From an uncultured Clostridium sp. (lineage in GTDB: Bacteria > Bacillota > Clostridia > TANB77 > CAG-508): a DNA stretch of 64,000 nt. The DNA is taken from assembly GCA_947570695.1 (NCBI GenBank), contig CANOVB010000010.1, forward strand, positions 1-64,000, in the 5' to 3' direction. How positions within the stretch are numbered: position 1 is the first letter of the stretch; every line of letters begins with the position of its first letter. This document shows positions 19,095 through 28,284 of this stretch, one piece after another. The translations under genes were made by a program, and so were the position numbers. The notes beneath the pieces were generated by a model, which did not search any database, was not told the origin of the DNA, and was given only the letters and a program-made list of their open reading frames with translations.

Positions 19095-19125
19095 GCTAGA
19101 ATGAAAAAATCATTCTAGCTTTTTT
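19095..19125 (+). terminator. Intrinsic terminator after the adhesin gene
   Basis: 10-bp stem GCTAGAATGA / TCATTCTAGC (19095-19104 with 19110-19119), 5-nt A loop, then six T. Confidence 0.92.
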
Positions 19126-19167
19126 CTTTCACTTAGATAAAATTGTATAAAAAGGTAAATTTTTGTG

Positions 19168-19196
19168 TTTACAATAAAAATGCTATATGTTATAAT
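19168..19196 (+). promoter_or_regulatory. Sigma-A promoter of the Ig-like / GGDEF pair
   Basis: TTTACA at 19168-19173, 17-bp spacer, TATAAT at 19191-19196, 40 bases ahead of the start codon. Confidence 0.75.
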
Positions 19197-19235
19197 TTAG
19201 CTTGAAGTAAATTATAATGAGGTGTGGTATAAAAT

Positions 19236-20456
19236 ATGAACCAAATATTAGATTATAATCCAAATAAAAGTTCTGGTGGTGGTTCATCAGGTTCAGATAA
19301 AATAGTAAGAGTATTTGCTATTTTATTAATAATATTTGCAGTATGCCTATTAGGAAGCGGTGCTTATGGACTATATAAAAAGAATGCTGCAAAAAGTGAA
19401 CCAACTGCAGCTCCAAGCAAGGCTAAAATAACAGTAGAACAAAAGGAAACTACAGCATTAATAAAAGTAAGTCATGATAAAGCAATAGAAAAAATTATAT
19501 ATAGCTGGGATAATGAAAAAGAAATAAATAATAAAGGCAATGGAGAATCAACTATGGAAATAGAAGTAACTTTACTTGCCGGAGAACATACTTTAAATGT
19601 TAAAGTAACAGATATAGATGGAGTAGAATCAAATTACGAAGAACTTATTACTTCAGAAAATGGAGAAGATAAAATTTACCCAGTAATTTCATTAAAAGTA
19701 GACAATGTAACTAAAAAATTAATAGTAACAGCAACAGATGAAACAGCACTTGATTTTGTTACTTATAGATGGAATAATGATGAAGAACAAAAGGTTGAAG
19801 CAGAAGGTGACGAACAAAAAGAAATAGAATTTGAAATTGAAATATTAAAAGGTCAAAATGATTTAACTATTGTTGCAGTAGACAAAAATAATAATACAAC
19901 AAAAGAAAATAAAGTTTTCTCAGGAGTTACAAAACCAGATATAACAATTACAGTTGCAGCAGATAAGAAAACAGTAGATATAGCATGTTATCATGAAAAA
20001 GGATTAGATGATTTAAAATTAAAATTAAATGATGAAGAATATGATTTAAATTATTTAATAGAAGATAAGCCAAAAGAAACTGCATTTGTAATTAATTTAT
20101 TTGAGGGAGAAAACAATTTAGTAGTAACAGCTAAGAGCTTAGATGATACAGAAACAGTTGCAACAGAAACAGTAACAACAGATACAGTGCCAACATTACC
20201 ATCAGATGAAGTAATGGAAATAAATATTAATCAATTAGAAGATGATCCTTCAAAAGTAGAAGTACTTGCAAAATGTGAAAATGGCTTAAAATCAATATCA
20301 TTAAATGTAAATGGTCAAGATTATTTCTCAGAAATAGAAAATTTACCAGAAGCAGTAGTTCCATTAGATATAGAAGAAGGAACAACAAAAATTATAGTAA
20401 CAATTATATCTTCAAATGGATCAGAAAAAGTAGAAGAAAAAGAAATTACACGTTAA
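19236..20456 (+). CDS. Membrane-anchored protein with tandem Ig-like domains
   Basis: 406 residues. A short Ser/Gly-rich cytoplasmic N-terminus (NKSSGGGSSGSDK) is followed by one membrane helix (about residues 25-47, VFAILLIIFAVCLLGSGA) and an extracellular part. That part holds about four beta-rich repeats of ~90 residues with a recurring pattern (ISYSWDNEKE, FVTYRWNNDEE, LKLKLNDEEYDL, ISLNVNGQDYF; each followed by a segment like LLAGEHTLNVKVTD), typical of Ig-like/cadherin-like repeats. No catalytic motif. Coupled to the GGDEF gene 28 bases downstream, so it may be a sensor or surface partner. I do not recognise a specific family. Confidence 0.75.
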   Translation: MNQILDYNPNKSSGGGSSGSDKIVRVFAILLIIFAVCLLGSGAYGLYKKNAAKSEPTAAPSKAKITVEQKETTALIKVSHDKAIEKIIYSWDNEKEINNKGNGESTMEIEVTLLAGEHTLNVKVTDIDGVESNYEELITSENGEDKIYPVISLKVDNVTKKLIVTATDETALDFVTYRWNNDEEQKVEAEGDEQKEIEFEIEILKGQNDLTIVAVDKNNNTTKENKVFSGVTKPDITITVAADKKTVDIACYHEKGLDDLKLKLNDEEYDLNYLIEDKPKETAFVINLFEGENNLVVTAKSLDDTETVATETVTTDTVPTLPSDEVMEININQLEDDPSKVEVLAKCENGLKSISLNVNGQDYFSEIENLPEAVVPLDIEEGTTKIIVTIISSNGSEKVEEKEITR

Positions 20457-20483
20457 TAGATTAAGTAATAGTAGGAGTTATAT

Positions 20484-21413
20484 ATGATTCATGAAATATA
20501 TATAATTGACAATAATAATGAGCTAATTAATCGACTAAAAGAGAGTTTTAAAAGAGAAGTAGACCAATATAATTTTAAAAATATAAACACGTTAGAGATT
20601 GAGATAGCCCTTAGAAATATTCCATCTTTAATAATTATTGATGAAGATGCAACAGATGTTAATATTGCAGAATTTTGCAAAAGCATTAGAACAAATGAAG
20701 ACAATAGTATAACACCAATAATTGTTGTAAGCTCAAATACAGACAGAGCTCACATTATAGATGTTTTAAAAACAGATGTAGAGTATTATGTGAAAAAACC
20801 GGTTGATGATGAGTATTTTTACTACACAATAAAAAATGTAGTAGGACTTTTAGCTAGAAATAGAAGAATAAGCCCTCTTACAGGACTTCCTGGAAATGTA
20901 CAAATTCAGGCAGAAATGAAGAAGAGATTATTGAATAAAGAAAAATTTGCAATTATTTATTTCGATTTGGATAATTTTAAAGCATATAATGATGTTTATG
21001 GATTTGCAAATGGAGATGAAATAATAAAATTTACAGCAAGAACGATATCAAAATATGTACACCAAATTCCAAATAGTGATAATTTTTTAGGTCATATTGG
21101 TGGAGATGATTTTGTTGCAATTATAGGCCAAACTGATTATGACAAAGTATGCCAAGAAATAATTTTAGAGTTTGATAAATATGCAGTTGGATTTTATAAT
21201 GAAGAAGATGTTGAAAGAGGATATGTTGAAGTTGCAAATAGAAGAGGAATTATTGAACAGTTCCCACTTACAACTATATCAATAGCAGTACTAGAAGTAG
21301 ATTCAAAAATATATAAAACTACTTTGGAAATAGGGGAGGTAGCAGGTCAAATAAAACATCAAGCAAAAACAATATTAGGAAGTACATATGTAATTAACAG
21401 AAGAAGATTTTAA
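20484..21413 (+). CDS. Response regulator-like REC domain fused to a GGDEF domain
   Basis: 309 residues. Residues ~1-125 are a CheY-like receiver: IYIIDNNNELINRLKESF, SLIIIDEDA (candidate phospho-acceptor Asp region), and the conserved Lys-Pro in YYVKKPVDDEYF. Residues ~130-309 are a GGDEF diguanylate cyclase domain: SPLTGLPGN, FAIIYFDLDNFKAYNDVYGF and active loop HIGGDDFVAI. The signature is GGDDF rather than GG(D/E)EF and no RxxD inhibitory site is seen, so cyclase activity is uncertain. RBS is weak (AGTAGGAG). Probably in an operon with the Ig-like membrane protein. Confidence 0.9.
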   Translation: MIHEIYIIDNNNELINRLKESFKREVDQYNFKNINTLEIEIALRNIPSLIIIDEDATDVNIAEFCKSIRTNEDNSITPIIVVSSNTDRAHIIDVLKTDVEYYVKKPVDDEYFYYTIKNVVGLLARNRRISPLTGLPGNVQIQAEMKKRLLNKEKFAIIYFDLDNFKAYNDVYGFANGDEIIKFTARTISKYVHQIPNSDNFLGHIGGDDFVAIIGQTDYDKVCQEIILEFDKYAVGFYNEEDVERGYVEVANRRGIIEQFPLTTISIAVLEVDSKIYKTTLEIGEVAGQIKHQAKTILGSTYVINRRRF

Positions 21414-21438
21414 TACTTAAAATATACATAAATCTAGG

Positions 21439-21482
21439 AAGTCTTTTTATAACTGAAGATGAGTTATAAAAAGACTTTTTTG
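21439..21482 (+). terminator. Intrinsic terminator after the GGDEF gene
   Basis: 16-bp perfect stem (21439-21454 with 21462-21477), 7-nt loop, followed by TTTT. Confidence 0.92.
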
Positions 21483-21530
21483 ATTTATAGAAAATTGTTT
21501 CATGATTTTTATAATATAAAACTTTTAGTA

Positions 21531-21643
21531 AACATTCCATAGAAAAATTGATATGTATTTTTAACTGGTGAATAAAGGCATGAACAATTTAGTAAAGTTT
21601 TGTCTTTTTAATTTAAATATTGTTAATGTTTGTTTTAATAAGA
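21531..21643. repeat. Dispersed hairpin repeat, copy A
   Basis: About 113 bases aligning with 50022-50138 over most of their length: shared AGAAAAATTG(A/C)TATG, TGAATAAA, AA(T)TTAGT/AAGTGA-AGTTTTG-CTTTTT, AATTTAAATATTGTT, TTTGTT. It forms the gene-free stretch ahead of ktrB, together with AT-rich sequence in which I see no c-di-AMP riboswitch. Confidence 0.7.
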
Positions 21644-21804
21644 AAGCACTCTAAATTTCATATAATAAAATACTTCATAAAAATTTGTATATAATTTTAT
21701 AGATATTATTAAAATGGATAAAGAAATAAATTTTTACATAAAATATTAAAAATATATTTATTAAGAAAAATGGATGTCTTAATGTTTAAGGGGAATTTTA
21801 AAAA

Positions 21805-23097
21805 ATGTTAAAGAGTAAAAAAACTTATTTAATACCAATATTGGGATTTTTACTTATAATTATTTTGGGAACAATTTTACTTTCTTTACCAATATGCAAT
21901 AATAAACCTATTTCATTTATTGATGCTTTTTATACTGCAACTTCGGGTGTTACAACTACTGGATTTACAAAAGGGGCACTAGTAGATCAGTTTAATTTTT
22001 TTGGACAATTTGTACTTAGTATATTAATGGAAGTTGGAGCAATGGGATTTATAATTTTTGTATCTTATTTTTGGAGTATAAAACATAAGAAAATAAAAAT
22101 GTCTGATATTATGGTAATAAATGATAATATTAGTAGTGAGAGTTATAATTTGATAAAAGAAGAATCTATTTTTATAGGAAAACTTATGCTAGAAGTACAA
22201 ATATTAGGAGTTGTGCTTTTAGCATTTAAATTTGTACCACTATTAGGATTTTTTAAAGGAATTTGGTATAGTATTTTTCATACAATATCAGCATTTAGCA
22301 ACACAGGTTTTGATCTTTGCGGATCAAGCAGTCTGACTTCTTTTTCAAAAGATATATATATTCAAATTATTTTAATTTGTTTAATGGTATTAGGAAGCAT
22401 AGGAGTTTTTGCAATAGAAGATATAAAAAACAATAGAAATAAAAAATTTAATAGATTAAGGCTTCAAACCAAAATAATCATAATTTATACTTTAATATTA
22501 CTAATATTTCCAAGTATATTATTAAAAATATTTAATAGTAATATTTCTTTACTTAATGGTTTATTTATGTCTGCAAGTTCAAGATCAACAGGGTTTTCGA
22601 TAGTTGATTTAAATAGCTTTACGAGTGAGAGTAAAATACTTTTAATTATTTTAATGTTTATTGGAGGTTCACCTGCTTCAACTTCTGGTGGAATAAAAGT
22701 GGTAACTTTGGCAATTATAATAACAACGGTGATATCAACATTAAGAGCAAGAGAGAATACAGTTATGTTTTCAAAAACAATACCAAATTCAATAGTTAGA
22801 AAAGCTTTTACAGTATTTATGATGTTTATTATAGTACTATTTATTACAAGTATGATTTTTTACCACTTTAATAATAATATAAATATGTTAAATATAGTAT
22901 TTGAAAGTGTTTCTGCAATTACAAATACTGGTTTAACAATTACAAGTATAAGTGATATAAATTTAATAGGAACTGTAATATTAATGCTATTAATGTTTAT
23001 AGGAAGAATAGGACCTCTTTCTATGGTTTTAGTATTTATTAATGAAAATAGAAAAGATAAATATATTGAATATCCAAATGAAAATGTAATTTTATAG
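21805..23097 (+). CDS. ktrB: Potassium uptake channel subunit, KtrB/TrkH family
   Basis: Membrane subunit of a Ktr-type K+ uptake system. 430 residues with about ten hydrophobic segments arranged as four M1-P-M2 units. Selectivity-filter-like loops with Gly are visible: TATSGVTTTGFTK, HTISAFSNTGFDL, SASSRSTGFS and SAITNTGLT, plus GGSPASTSGGIK between units 3 and 4. The RBS AAGGGGAA lies 13 bases before ATG. The partner nucleotide-binding subunit follows 80 bases downstream. Confidence 0.93.
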   Translation: MLKSKKTYLIPILGFLLIIILGTILLSLPICNNKPISFIDAFYTATSGVTTTGFTKGALVDQFNFFGQFVLSILMEVGAMGFIIFVSYFWSIKHKKIKMSDIMVINDNISSESYNLIKEESIFIGKLMLEVQILGVVLLAFKFVPLLGFFKGIWYSIFHTISAFSNTGFDLCGSSSLTSFSKDIYIQIILICLMVLGSIGVFAIEDIKNNRNKKFNRLRLQTKIIIIYTLILLIFPSILLKIFNSNISLLNGLFMSASSRSTGFSIVDLNSFTSESKILLIILMFIGGSPASTSGGIKVVTLAIIITTVISTLRARENTVMFSKTIPNSIVRKAFTVFMMFIIVLFITSMIFYHFNNNINMLNIVFESVSAITNTGLTITSISDINLIGTVILMLLMFIGRIGPLSMVLVFINENRKDKYIEYPNENVIL

Positions 23098-23177
23098 AAA
23101 ATGAAATGTAATTATATCGAATAAAAATTTTGTTTCACTAAATTATTTTGATATTGTTAAAATAGGGAGAAAATATT

Positions 23178-23597
23178 ATGAAAAAACAATGTGTTATAGT
23201 GGGATTAGGAAAATATGGAACTAGTATAGCTAGAAGATTATCAGATTCAAAAGTAGAAGTTTTAGCGATTGATAATGATATAAGAACTGTTGAAAAGGTT
23301 AGTAGTTATGTTACAAAAGCTATATGTATAGATGTGACTTCAGGAGAAGCATGGGAAAAAATTCCATTAAAGGATTTTGATATAGGAATAGTTTGCTTTG
23401 GAGAAAATGTGACTGCTAGTATATTATCTTGTATGGCGCTTCAAGAAGCAGAAGTAAAATATATAATTGCAAAAGCAGGTGATAAGTATCATAAAAAAGT
23501 TCTACAAAAATTAAATATAGATGAAGTTGTTTTTCCAGAAGAATTTGTTGGAGAGCTAACGGCTAAAAAAATAATAGAAATGGAAAAAGAAAAGTAG
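23178..23597 (+). CDS. Single-domain TrkA-N (RCK-N) protein, KtrA-like
   Basis: Cytosolic regulatory partner of KtrB. 139 residues containing only the Rossmann RCK-N domain: CVIVGLGKYGTSIARRL (dinucleotide-binding GxGxxG), VEVLAIDNDIRTVEKV (acidic residue at the end of beta-2), and IAKAGDKYHKKVLQKLNIDEVVFPEE. Typical KtrA is about 220 residues and has a C-terminal RCK-C domain that binds c-di-AMP; it is absent here. The 160 bases downstream contain no frame resembling RCK-C, so this does not look like a simple frameshift. RBS AGGGAGAAAA. Confidence 0.9.
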   Translation: MKKQCVIVGLGKYGTSIARRLSDSKVEVLAIDNDIRTVEKVSSYVTKAICIDVTSGEAWEKIPLKDFDIGIVCFGENVTASILSCMALQEAEVKYIIAKAGDKYHKKVLQKLNIDEVVFPEEFVGELTAKKIIEMEKEK

Positions 23598-23626
23598 AAT
23601 ATTAATATGAGAAATTTATACACAAA

Positions 23627-23661
23627 ACAAATTTAAATATTGCATGTTTTTGTTTTAATAA
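23627..23661. repeat. Dispersed hairpin repeat, partial copy F
   Basis: AATTTAAATATTG followed by ATGTTTTTGTTTTAATAA matches the 3' third of copy A (21610-21643). Confidence 0.5.
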
Positions 23662-23795
23662 ATACCTTAAATTTGAATATTTTATTAATATAAAAAAATA
23701 CTTGAGATTTTTAAGAGTTTAATATAAAATAAATTTCAGAGTTTACCTAAAAAAATTTGTTTTATATTAATAATATAGTTAAAAAGGAGAAAAAA

Positions 23796-24317
23796 ATGAG
23801 CGAAAAAATAGTAAATGCAATATTAGGAGCTTTTGGAGGACTTACAGCGATTGCTTATGGTAGAGAAATTTTAGTATTTATAATTTCATTGATGCCAATA
23901 CTTGAGCTAAGAGGTGGACTAATTGCAGCAGCTTTGCTGGGGTTAGATCCAATACCAAGTTACATAATTAGTATAATAGGAAATGTTTTACCTGTTCCAT
24001 TTATATTATTATTAATAACAAAAATTTTAGCATGGATGAAAAAGAGTAAAGTAAAATTTTTTAACAAAATAGCAAATTGGCTAGATGAAAAGGTTGAAAA
24101 ACATAAAGGACAAATAGAAAAGTTTGGATATGTTGGAGTAATTTTATTTGTAGGAATTCCACTTCCAGGAACAGGAGCTTGGACTGGTTCATTAATTGCA
24201 TCAGTTTTAAATATGGATAAAAAGAAAACTTTTTTAGCAGTTTTAGTAGGAATTTTTATGGCAAGTATAATAATGATGCTTCTTTCATTTGGACTAATTG
24301 CAAATGTAATTCACTAA
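23796..24317 (+). CDS. Putative small multi-drug export protein (COG2426 family)
   Basis: 173 residues from ATG 23796 (RBS AAAAAGGAGA; the upstream in-frame ATG at 23757 has none). Integral membrane protein with four or five helices. The family signature is recognisable: ISLMPILELRGGLIAAALLG near the N-terminus and a basic cytoplasmic loop (WMKKSKVKFFNKIANWLDEKVEKHKGQIEKFG), followed by GVGIPLPGTGAW-type residues (FVGIPLPGTGAWTGSLIA). The family name is historic; the transported substrate is not established. Confidence 0.88.
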   Translation: MSEKIVNAILGAFGGLTAIAYGREILVFIISLMPILELRGGLIAAALLGLDPIPSYIISIIGNVLPVPFILLLITKILAWMKKSKVKFFNKIANWLDEKVEKHKGQIEKFGYVGVILFVGIPLPGTGAWTGSLIASVLNMDKKKTFLAVLVGIFMASIIMMLLSFGLIANVIH

Positions 24318-24382
24318 AATGTTTACTATTTTCGCAATTTATGGTATTATATATGTGTTAAATAATATAAAGAGGTTTTTAT

Positions 24383-24937
24383 ATGTCAGAAAGTAAAGGA
24401 AAAAAATTCGAAGATTATTTTAAAATAGTAAAACACAAGTTACCATATTGGGATGAATTACCAGAAATTGATTTATATATGGATCAAGTGATTGCATTAA
24501 TGGATAAATATTTATCATTTCATAAAACTGATGAAAATTCAACAATAATAACACATTCTATGATAAATAACTATGTTAAACTAGGAATTATGCCAGCACC
24601 AATAAAGAAAAAATACTCAAGAGAACATATTGCTTATTTAATTATAATTTGCAGTTTAAAACAAGCCTTGCCAATATCAGACATAAAAGATTTAATAGAA
24701 ATTCGTGTAAAAAGAACATCAATAGAAGAAACTTTAAATTTTTTTAGTGATTTATATGATTCAACTTTTAATACTGTTCTTGCGATTGGAAAGAAGTTTA
24801 GTTTAAAAAATGCTTCAGAAGACGCATTATTTGGAGATACAGCACTTTTTATGGCAATGGGCTCAGGTGCTAGTAAATATATAGCTACACAAATAGTAGA
24901 AATAAATAAAAGAAATAAAAGCAAAAGAGAAAACTAA
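24383..24937 (+). CDS. DUF1836 family protein
   Basis: 184 residues. The middle region has the features of a MerR-like winged helix seen in DUF1836 proteins: ITHSMINNYVKLGIMPAPIKKKYSREHIAYLIIICSL-type sequence (residues ~52-95), with an N-terminal KLPYWDELPEIDLYMDQVI segment. Such proteins are common in Clostridia and are thought to be DNA-binding regulators, but no target is known. RBS AAAGAGG. Followed by a terminator. Confidence 0.85.
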   Translation: MSESKGKKFEDYFKIVKHKLPYWDELPEIDLYMDQVIALMDKYLSFHKTDENSTIITHSMINNYVKLGIMPAPIKKKYSREHIAYLIIICSLKQALPISDIKDLIEIRVKRTSIEETLNFFSDLYDSTFNTVLAIGKKFSLKNASEDALFGDTALFMAMGSGASKYIATQIVEINKRNKSKREN

Positions 24938-24962
24938 ATGATCTCTTACTATAATAAAAAAT

Positions 24963-24997
24963 ATGAGACTACAATTTAAATATAGTCTCATTTTTTT
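24963..24997 (+). terminator. Intrinsic terminator after the DUF1836 gene
   Basis: Stem ATGAGACTA / TAGTCTCAT (24963-24971 with 24983-24991), 11-nt loop, seven T. Confidence 0.9.
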
Positions 24998-25048
24998 ACT
25001 ATAATAGGTTCATTTTATAAGAGTTTCAGGTTTTATACTAATATAAAT

Positions 25049-26266
25049 TTAAGGAAGATATGGGCTAGGATCTACAAAGTTTTTTCCATTATTAAGACGT
25101 ACTTCAAAATGTAGATGAGGTCCAGTAGAATTCCCAGTTGAACCAACAAGTCCAATTATTTCACCTTGTGACACTTCTTCATTTTCTAATACAACTCTAG
25201 AATCAGGTAGCATATGAGCATATAATGTTATAGTTCCATCATGATGATCTATTGCGACATATTCACCATAACTTCTATAAGAACCATTTGAGTTTTTTAA
25301 AGCCGTAGAAATTAAAACTGTTCCATCTTTTACTGCTAGTACTGGAGTTCCACTATCACAGGCAAAATCAGCTCCTGTATGTGTATCATAACCATAAAAA
25401 CCTGTTGTTATATTTTCACTAGTTTTGTTTTCAATAGGAGAAATATATTCACATAATGATGGTGCTACTGCTGTATAATTTTTATGTGATGTAAGTGAGA
25501 ATAGTGTATTTGCAACATGCTTTTTGTCTTCTTCAAATTCTTCAAGTTGTTTTGCAAGTAAAGCTTCTTTAGCAGAAAGTGTAGATAATAAATCTTGTTT
25601 ACTTTTTAAAGTAGTTTCCAATGTGCTTTTTGTTTCTATAACCTGAGCTTTGGTATCTTCAAGAGTAACTTTATCTATTTGAAGTTGGTTTTTAGTATCT
25701 TCAATATTTATTAATAATTGTTGGTCATATTCAGCAAGTTCCATTATTAAATAATATTTTGAAATAAAATCTGATAAACTATTTGAAGTTAATAAAACAT
25801 CTAAATATGATGTAGTACCAGCTTCATATAATGCTATAAGTCTTTTATCAACTAGCTCTTTTTCAGAAATGTATTTAGCTTCATTAGTATGAATATTTAG
25901 TTCAGTTTGAGTTATTTCATTATTTAAATTTTCAAGATCATTTTCATAAGAAAATATATCAGAATTTAGTTTATTAATTTGAGTTAATGCATCTGACATT
26001 TTAGATTTTACGCCAGCTAGCTCAGAATAAGTTTCAGAAGTTTCTTCATCGAAAATGTCATCTGCTTGATCTATATTAACTTTAGAAGTAGAATTTGAAG
26101 TATCTTCAATTACTTCAAAAGCATCATGTTCAGTATAATCATCATAATCATCATATTCTTCTGTTTTTTCTAGTGGATCAAATTCAGCTATTGAATATAA
26201 ATTAACAAAATTAAAAATGATAACTACTAAAATAATTAATATTATAATTCTATTTTTATTAATCAA
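25049..26266 (-). CDS. Murein hydrolase / activator: coiled coil plus M23 peptidase domain (EnvC-like)
   Basis: 405 residues. An N-terminal hydrophobic segment (IIILIILVVIIFNFVNLY) targets it to the membrane or outside. Residues ~85-265 are a long coiled coil with heptads (KMSDALTQINKLNSDIFSYENDLENL ... KSTLETTLKSKQDLL, as in EnvC/CwlO/PcsB-type proteins). Residues ~290-405 are an M23/LytM domain: HTGADFACDSGTPVLAVKDG, YVAIDHHDGTITLYAHM and GSTGNSTGPHLHFEV, which keeps the HxxxD, HxH and related zinc ligands, so it may be catalytically active. Role: peptidoglycan remodelling in growth or daughter-cell separation. Confidence 0.92.
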   Translation of the reverse strand: MINKNRIIILIILVVIIFNFVNLYSIAEFDPLEKTEEYDDYDDYTEHDAFEVIEDTSNSTSKVNIDQADDIFDEETSETYSELAGVKSKMSDALTQINKLNSDIFSYENDLENLNNEITQTELNIHTNEAKYISEKELVDKRLIALYEAGTTSYLDVLLTSNSLSDFISKYYLIMELAEYDQQLLINIEDTKNQLQIDKVTLEDTKAQVIETKSTLETTLKSKQDLLSTLSAKEALLAKQLEEFEEDKKHVANTLFSLTSHKNYTAVAPSLCEYISPIENKTSENITTGFYGYDTHTGADFACDSGTPVLAVKDGTVLISTALKNSNGSYRSYGEYVAIDHHDGTITLYAHMLPDSRVVLENEEVSQGEIIGLVGSTGNSTGPHLHFEVRLNNGKNFVDPSPYLP

Positions 26267-26479
26267 AGTTTTTTCCTCCGTAAATTTTAAATTGAAAAAA
26301 TTCCCAATTATTAAATATTATATAAATAAAAAAAATTTTTTACAAGTATTAAATGTCAATTCTGGTGGAAAACTAATAATTATATATATATAATTATTTT
26401 TCTAATTAAAGATATTAATTGACTTTAATATCATAATGATATATAATAGTTTTGAAAACTAGATAATGAGGTAGTGAAA

Positions 26480-28183
26480 ATGAAAAAAGATGAATATTTT
26501 TATGATTATCCTGATTTTAATAATGTAAAAGAGATTGTATATGATGTTGTAGAAAAATATCCAAAAAATTGTGCGTTTATTATAAAAGAAAAAAAGGAAA
26601 ATGAAACAAATTATAAGAATATAACTTTTAAAGAGCTTAAAGAGCAAGTAAATAATCTAGGAACAGGCTTTTATAATTTAGGAATGGCGGATAAAAGAGT
26701 AGCTATTATATCTAAGAATAGATATGAATGGGCATTAAGCTATATAACTCTTTTATTAGGAAATATGTTAGCAATTCCGCTAGATAAAGGATTAACAGAA
26801 ATCGAGATAGAAAATAGCATAATTAGAAGTAAAGCAGATATTATTATTTTTGATAATGGAATGGCAGATGTAATTTCGAATATTAAGAAAAATGGAAAAA
26901 CACAAATTACAGATTATATTTGCATGGAAGAAAATAGCGAGTATAAGAATTTATATAGTATTATGGAATCTGGAAAAAAAGCACGTTTAGAAGGAAACTC
27001 TGAATTTGAAAATGCGGAAATAGATTCTGAAAAAGTAAGTGTTTTATGTTTTACTTCAGGAACAAGTAGTACATCAAAAATAGTAATGCTTTCACAAAGA
27101 AATATAGCTTTTGATATATCTGCAATGCATGCGACAGAAGATTTCAGAGATACTGATGTAAATTTAGCTTTTTTACCATTACATCATACTTTTGGCTCAA
27201 CTGGAATATTATATATATTAAGTTATGGAGCAGCTACTGCGTTTCCAGATGGATTAAGATATATAGCTCAAAATCTTAAAGAATATGGAGTTTCAGTATT
27301 TATAGGAGTTCCATTACTTATAGAATCAATGTATAAAAAAATTGTAAAGGAAATAGAAAAACAAGGAAAAACGAAAGTAATAAATATAGCAAGAAAAGTA
27401 ACTAATATAGTTCCATTTATGAAAAGAAAGATATTTAAGCCAATTATTGATCAATTAGGAGGAAAACTTAGATTAATAATAAGTGGTGCAGCAGGTTTAG
27501 ACAAAGAAGTTTGGAAAGCATTTAATGAAATGGGAATACATGTAATACAAGGATATGGACTAACAGAGGCATCTCCAGTTGTAGCTGCGGAAAATAAAAA
27601 GTATGGAAAAAAAGGTTCAATAGGATTCCCTTTAAAAGGAATAGAAGTAAAGTTAATAGATCAAAACTCAGAGGGAATTGGAGAACTTGCTACAAAAGGT
27701 CCAAATGTAATGCTTGGATATTATGAAGATGAAGAAGCTACTAATGAAGCAATAAAAGATGGATGGCTTTTAACAGGAGATTTAGCTAAAATAGATAATG
27801 AAGGATTTATATTTATAACAGGAAGAAAGAAAAATGTTATAGTACTAAAAAATGGGAAAAATATTTATCCAGAGGAGCTAGAAGTATTAGTAAATAAATT
27901 ACCTTTAGTTAAAGAATCTATGGTATTTGGAATGCAAAAAGATGATGACTTGGTACTTTCTGTAAAAGTTCAATATGATGAAGAATATGTTAAAGAAAAC
28001 TATCCAAATGAAGACAAAAAGAGTATAGATAATATATTGTGGGATAAAATAAAAGAAATAAATAAAACAATGCCAACATATAAATATATTAAAAATTTAA
28101 TTACAACAAAGGACGAATTTATAAAAACAACAACAGCTAAAATTAAAAGGTATGAAGAACTAAAGAAAATACAACATGCCTAA
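26480..28183 (+). CDS. AMP-forming acyl-CoA synthetase (long-chain fatty acid-CoA ligase-like)
   Basis: Activates a fatty acid to acyl-AMP and then acyl-CoA. 567 residues from ATG 26480, with GAGG 8 bases upstream; GTG 26474 is an alternative. Motifs: P-loop-like LCFTSGTSSTSKIVMLSQRN (YTSGTTGxPKG class, altered), FLPLHHTFGSTG, GYGLTEASPV, WLLTGDLAKID, and GRKKNVIVLKNGKNIYPEELE. The C-terminal Lys region (TTAKIKRYEE) matches the conserved adenylation Lys. It stands alone between an M23 hydrolase and a GT51 gene. Substrate chain length is not readable from sequence. Confidence 0.9.
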   Translation: MKKDEYFYDYPDFNNVKEIVYDVVEKYPKNCAFIIKEKKENETNYKNITFKELKEQVNNLGTGFYNLGMADKRVAIISKNRYEWALSYITLLLGNMLAIPLDKGLTEIEIENSIIRSKADIIIFDNGMADVISNIKKNGKTQITDYICMEENSEYKNLYSIMESGKKARLEGNSEFENAEIDSEKVSVLCFTSGTSSTSKIVMLSQRNIAFDISAMHATEDFRDTDVNLAFLPLHHTFGSTGILYILSYGAATAFPDGLRYIAQNLKEYGVSVFIGVPLLIESMYKKIVKEIEKQGKTKVINIARKVTNIVPFMKRKIFKPIIDQLGGKLRLIISGAAGLDKEVWKAFNEMGIHVIQGYGLTEASPVVAAENKKYGKKGSIGFPLKGIEVKLIDQNSEGIGELATKGPNVMLGYYEDEEATNEAIKDGWLLTGDLAKIDNEGFIFITGRKKNVIVLKNGKNIYPEELEVLVNKLPLVKESMVFGMQKDDDLVLSVKVQYDEEYVKENYPNEDKKSIDNILWDKIKEINKTMPTYKYIKNLITTKDEFIKTTTAKIKRYEELKKIQHA

Positions 28184-28250
28184 AAATTTAGTATCTAAAA
28201 TTAAGTAAAATACTAGTATAAAAGAAAAAATAAGTATTTTTATATTATAA

Positions 28251-28284
28251 AAAAGAAGTATAGGGGTATCCTTAGACTTCTTTT
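28251..28284 (+). terminator. Probable terminator after the acyl-CoA synthetase gene
   Basis: Stem AAAAGAAGT / ACTTCTTTT (28251-28259 with 28276-28284) with an imperfect inner AGG/CCT extension. T run present within the right arm. Confidence 0.55.

Noticed and set aside
21414..21804. Possible c-di-AMP (ydaO-type) riboswitch ahead of ktrB
   Set aside because: None of the conserved core sequences of that riboswitch is seen; the region is explained by a terminator and the dispersed repeat.
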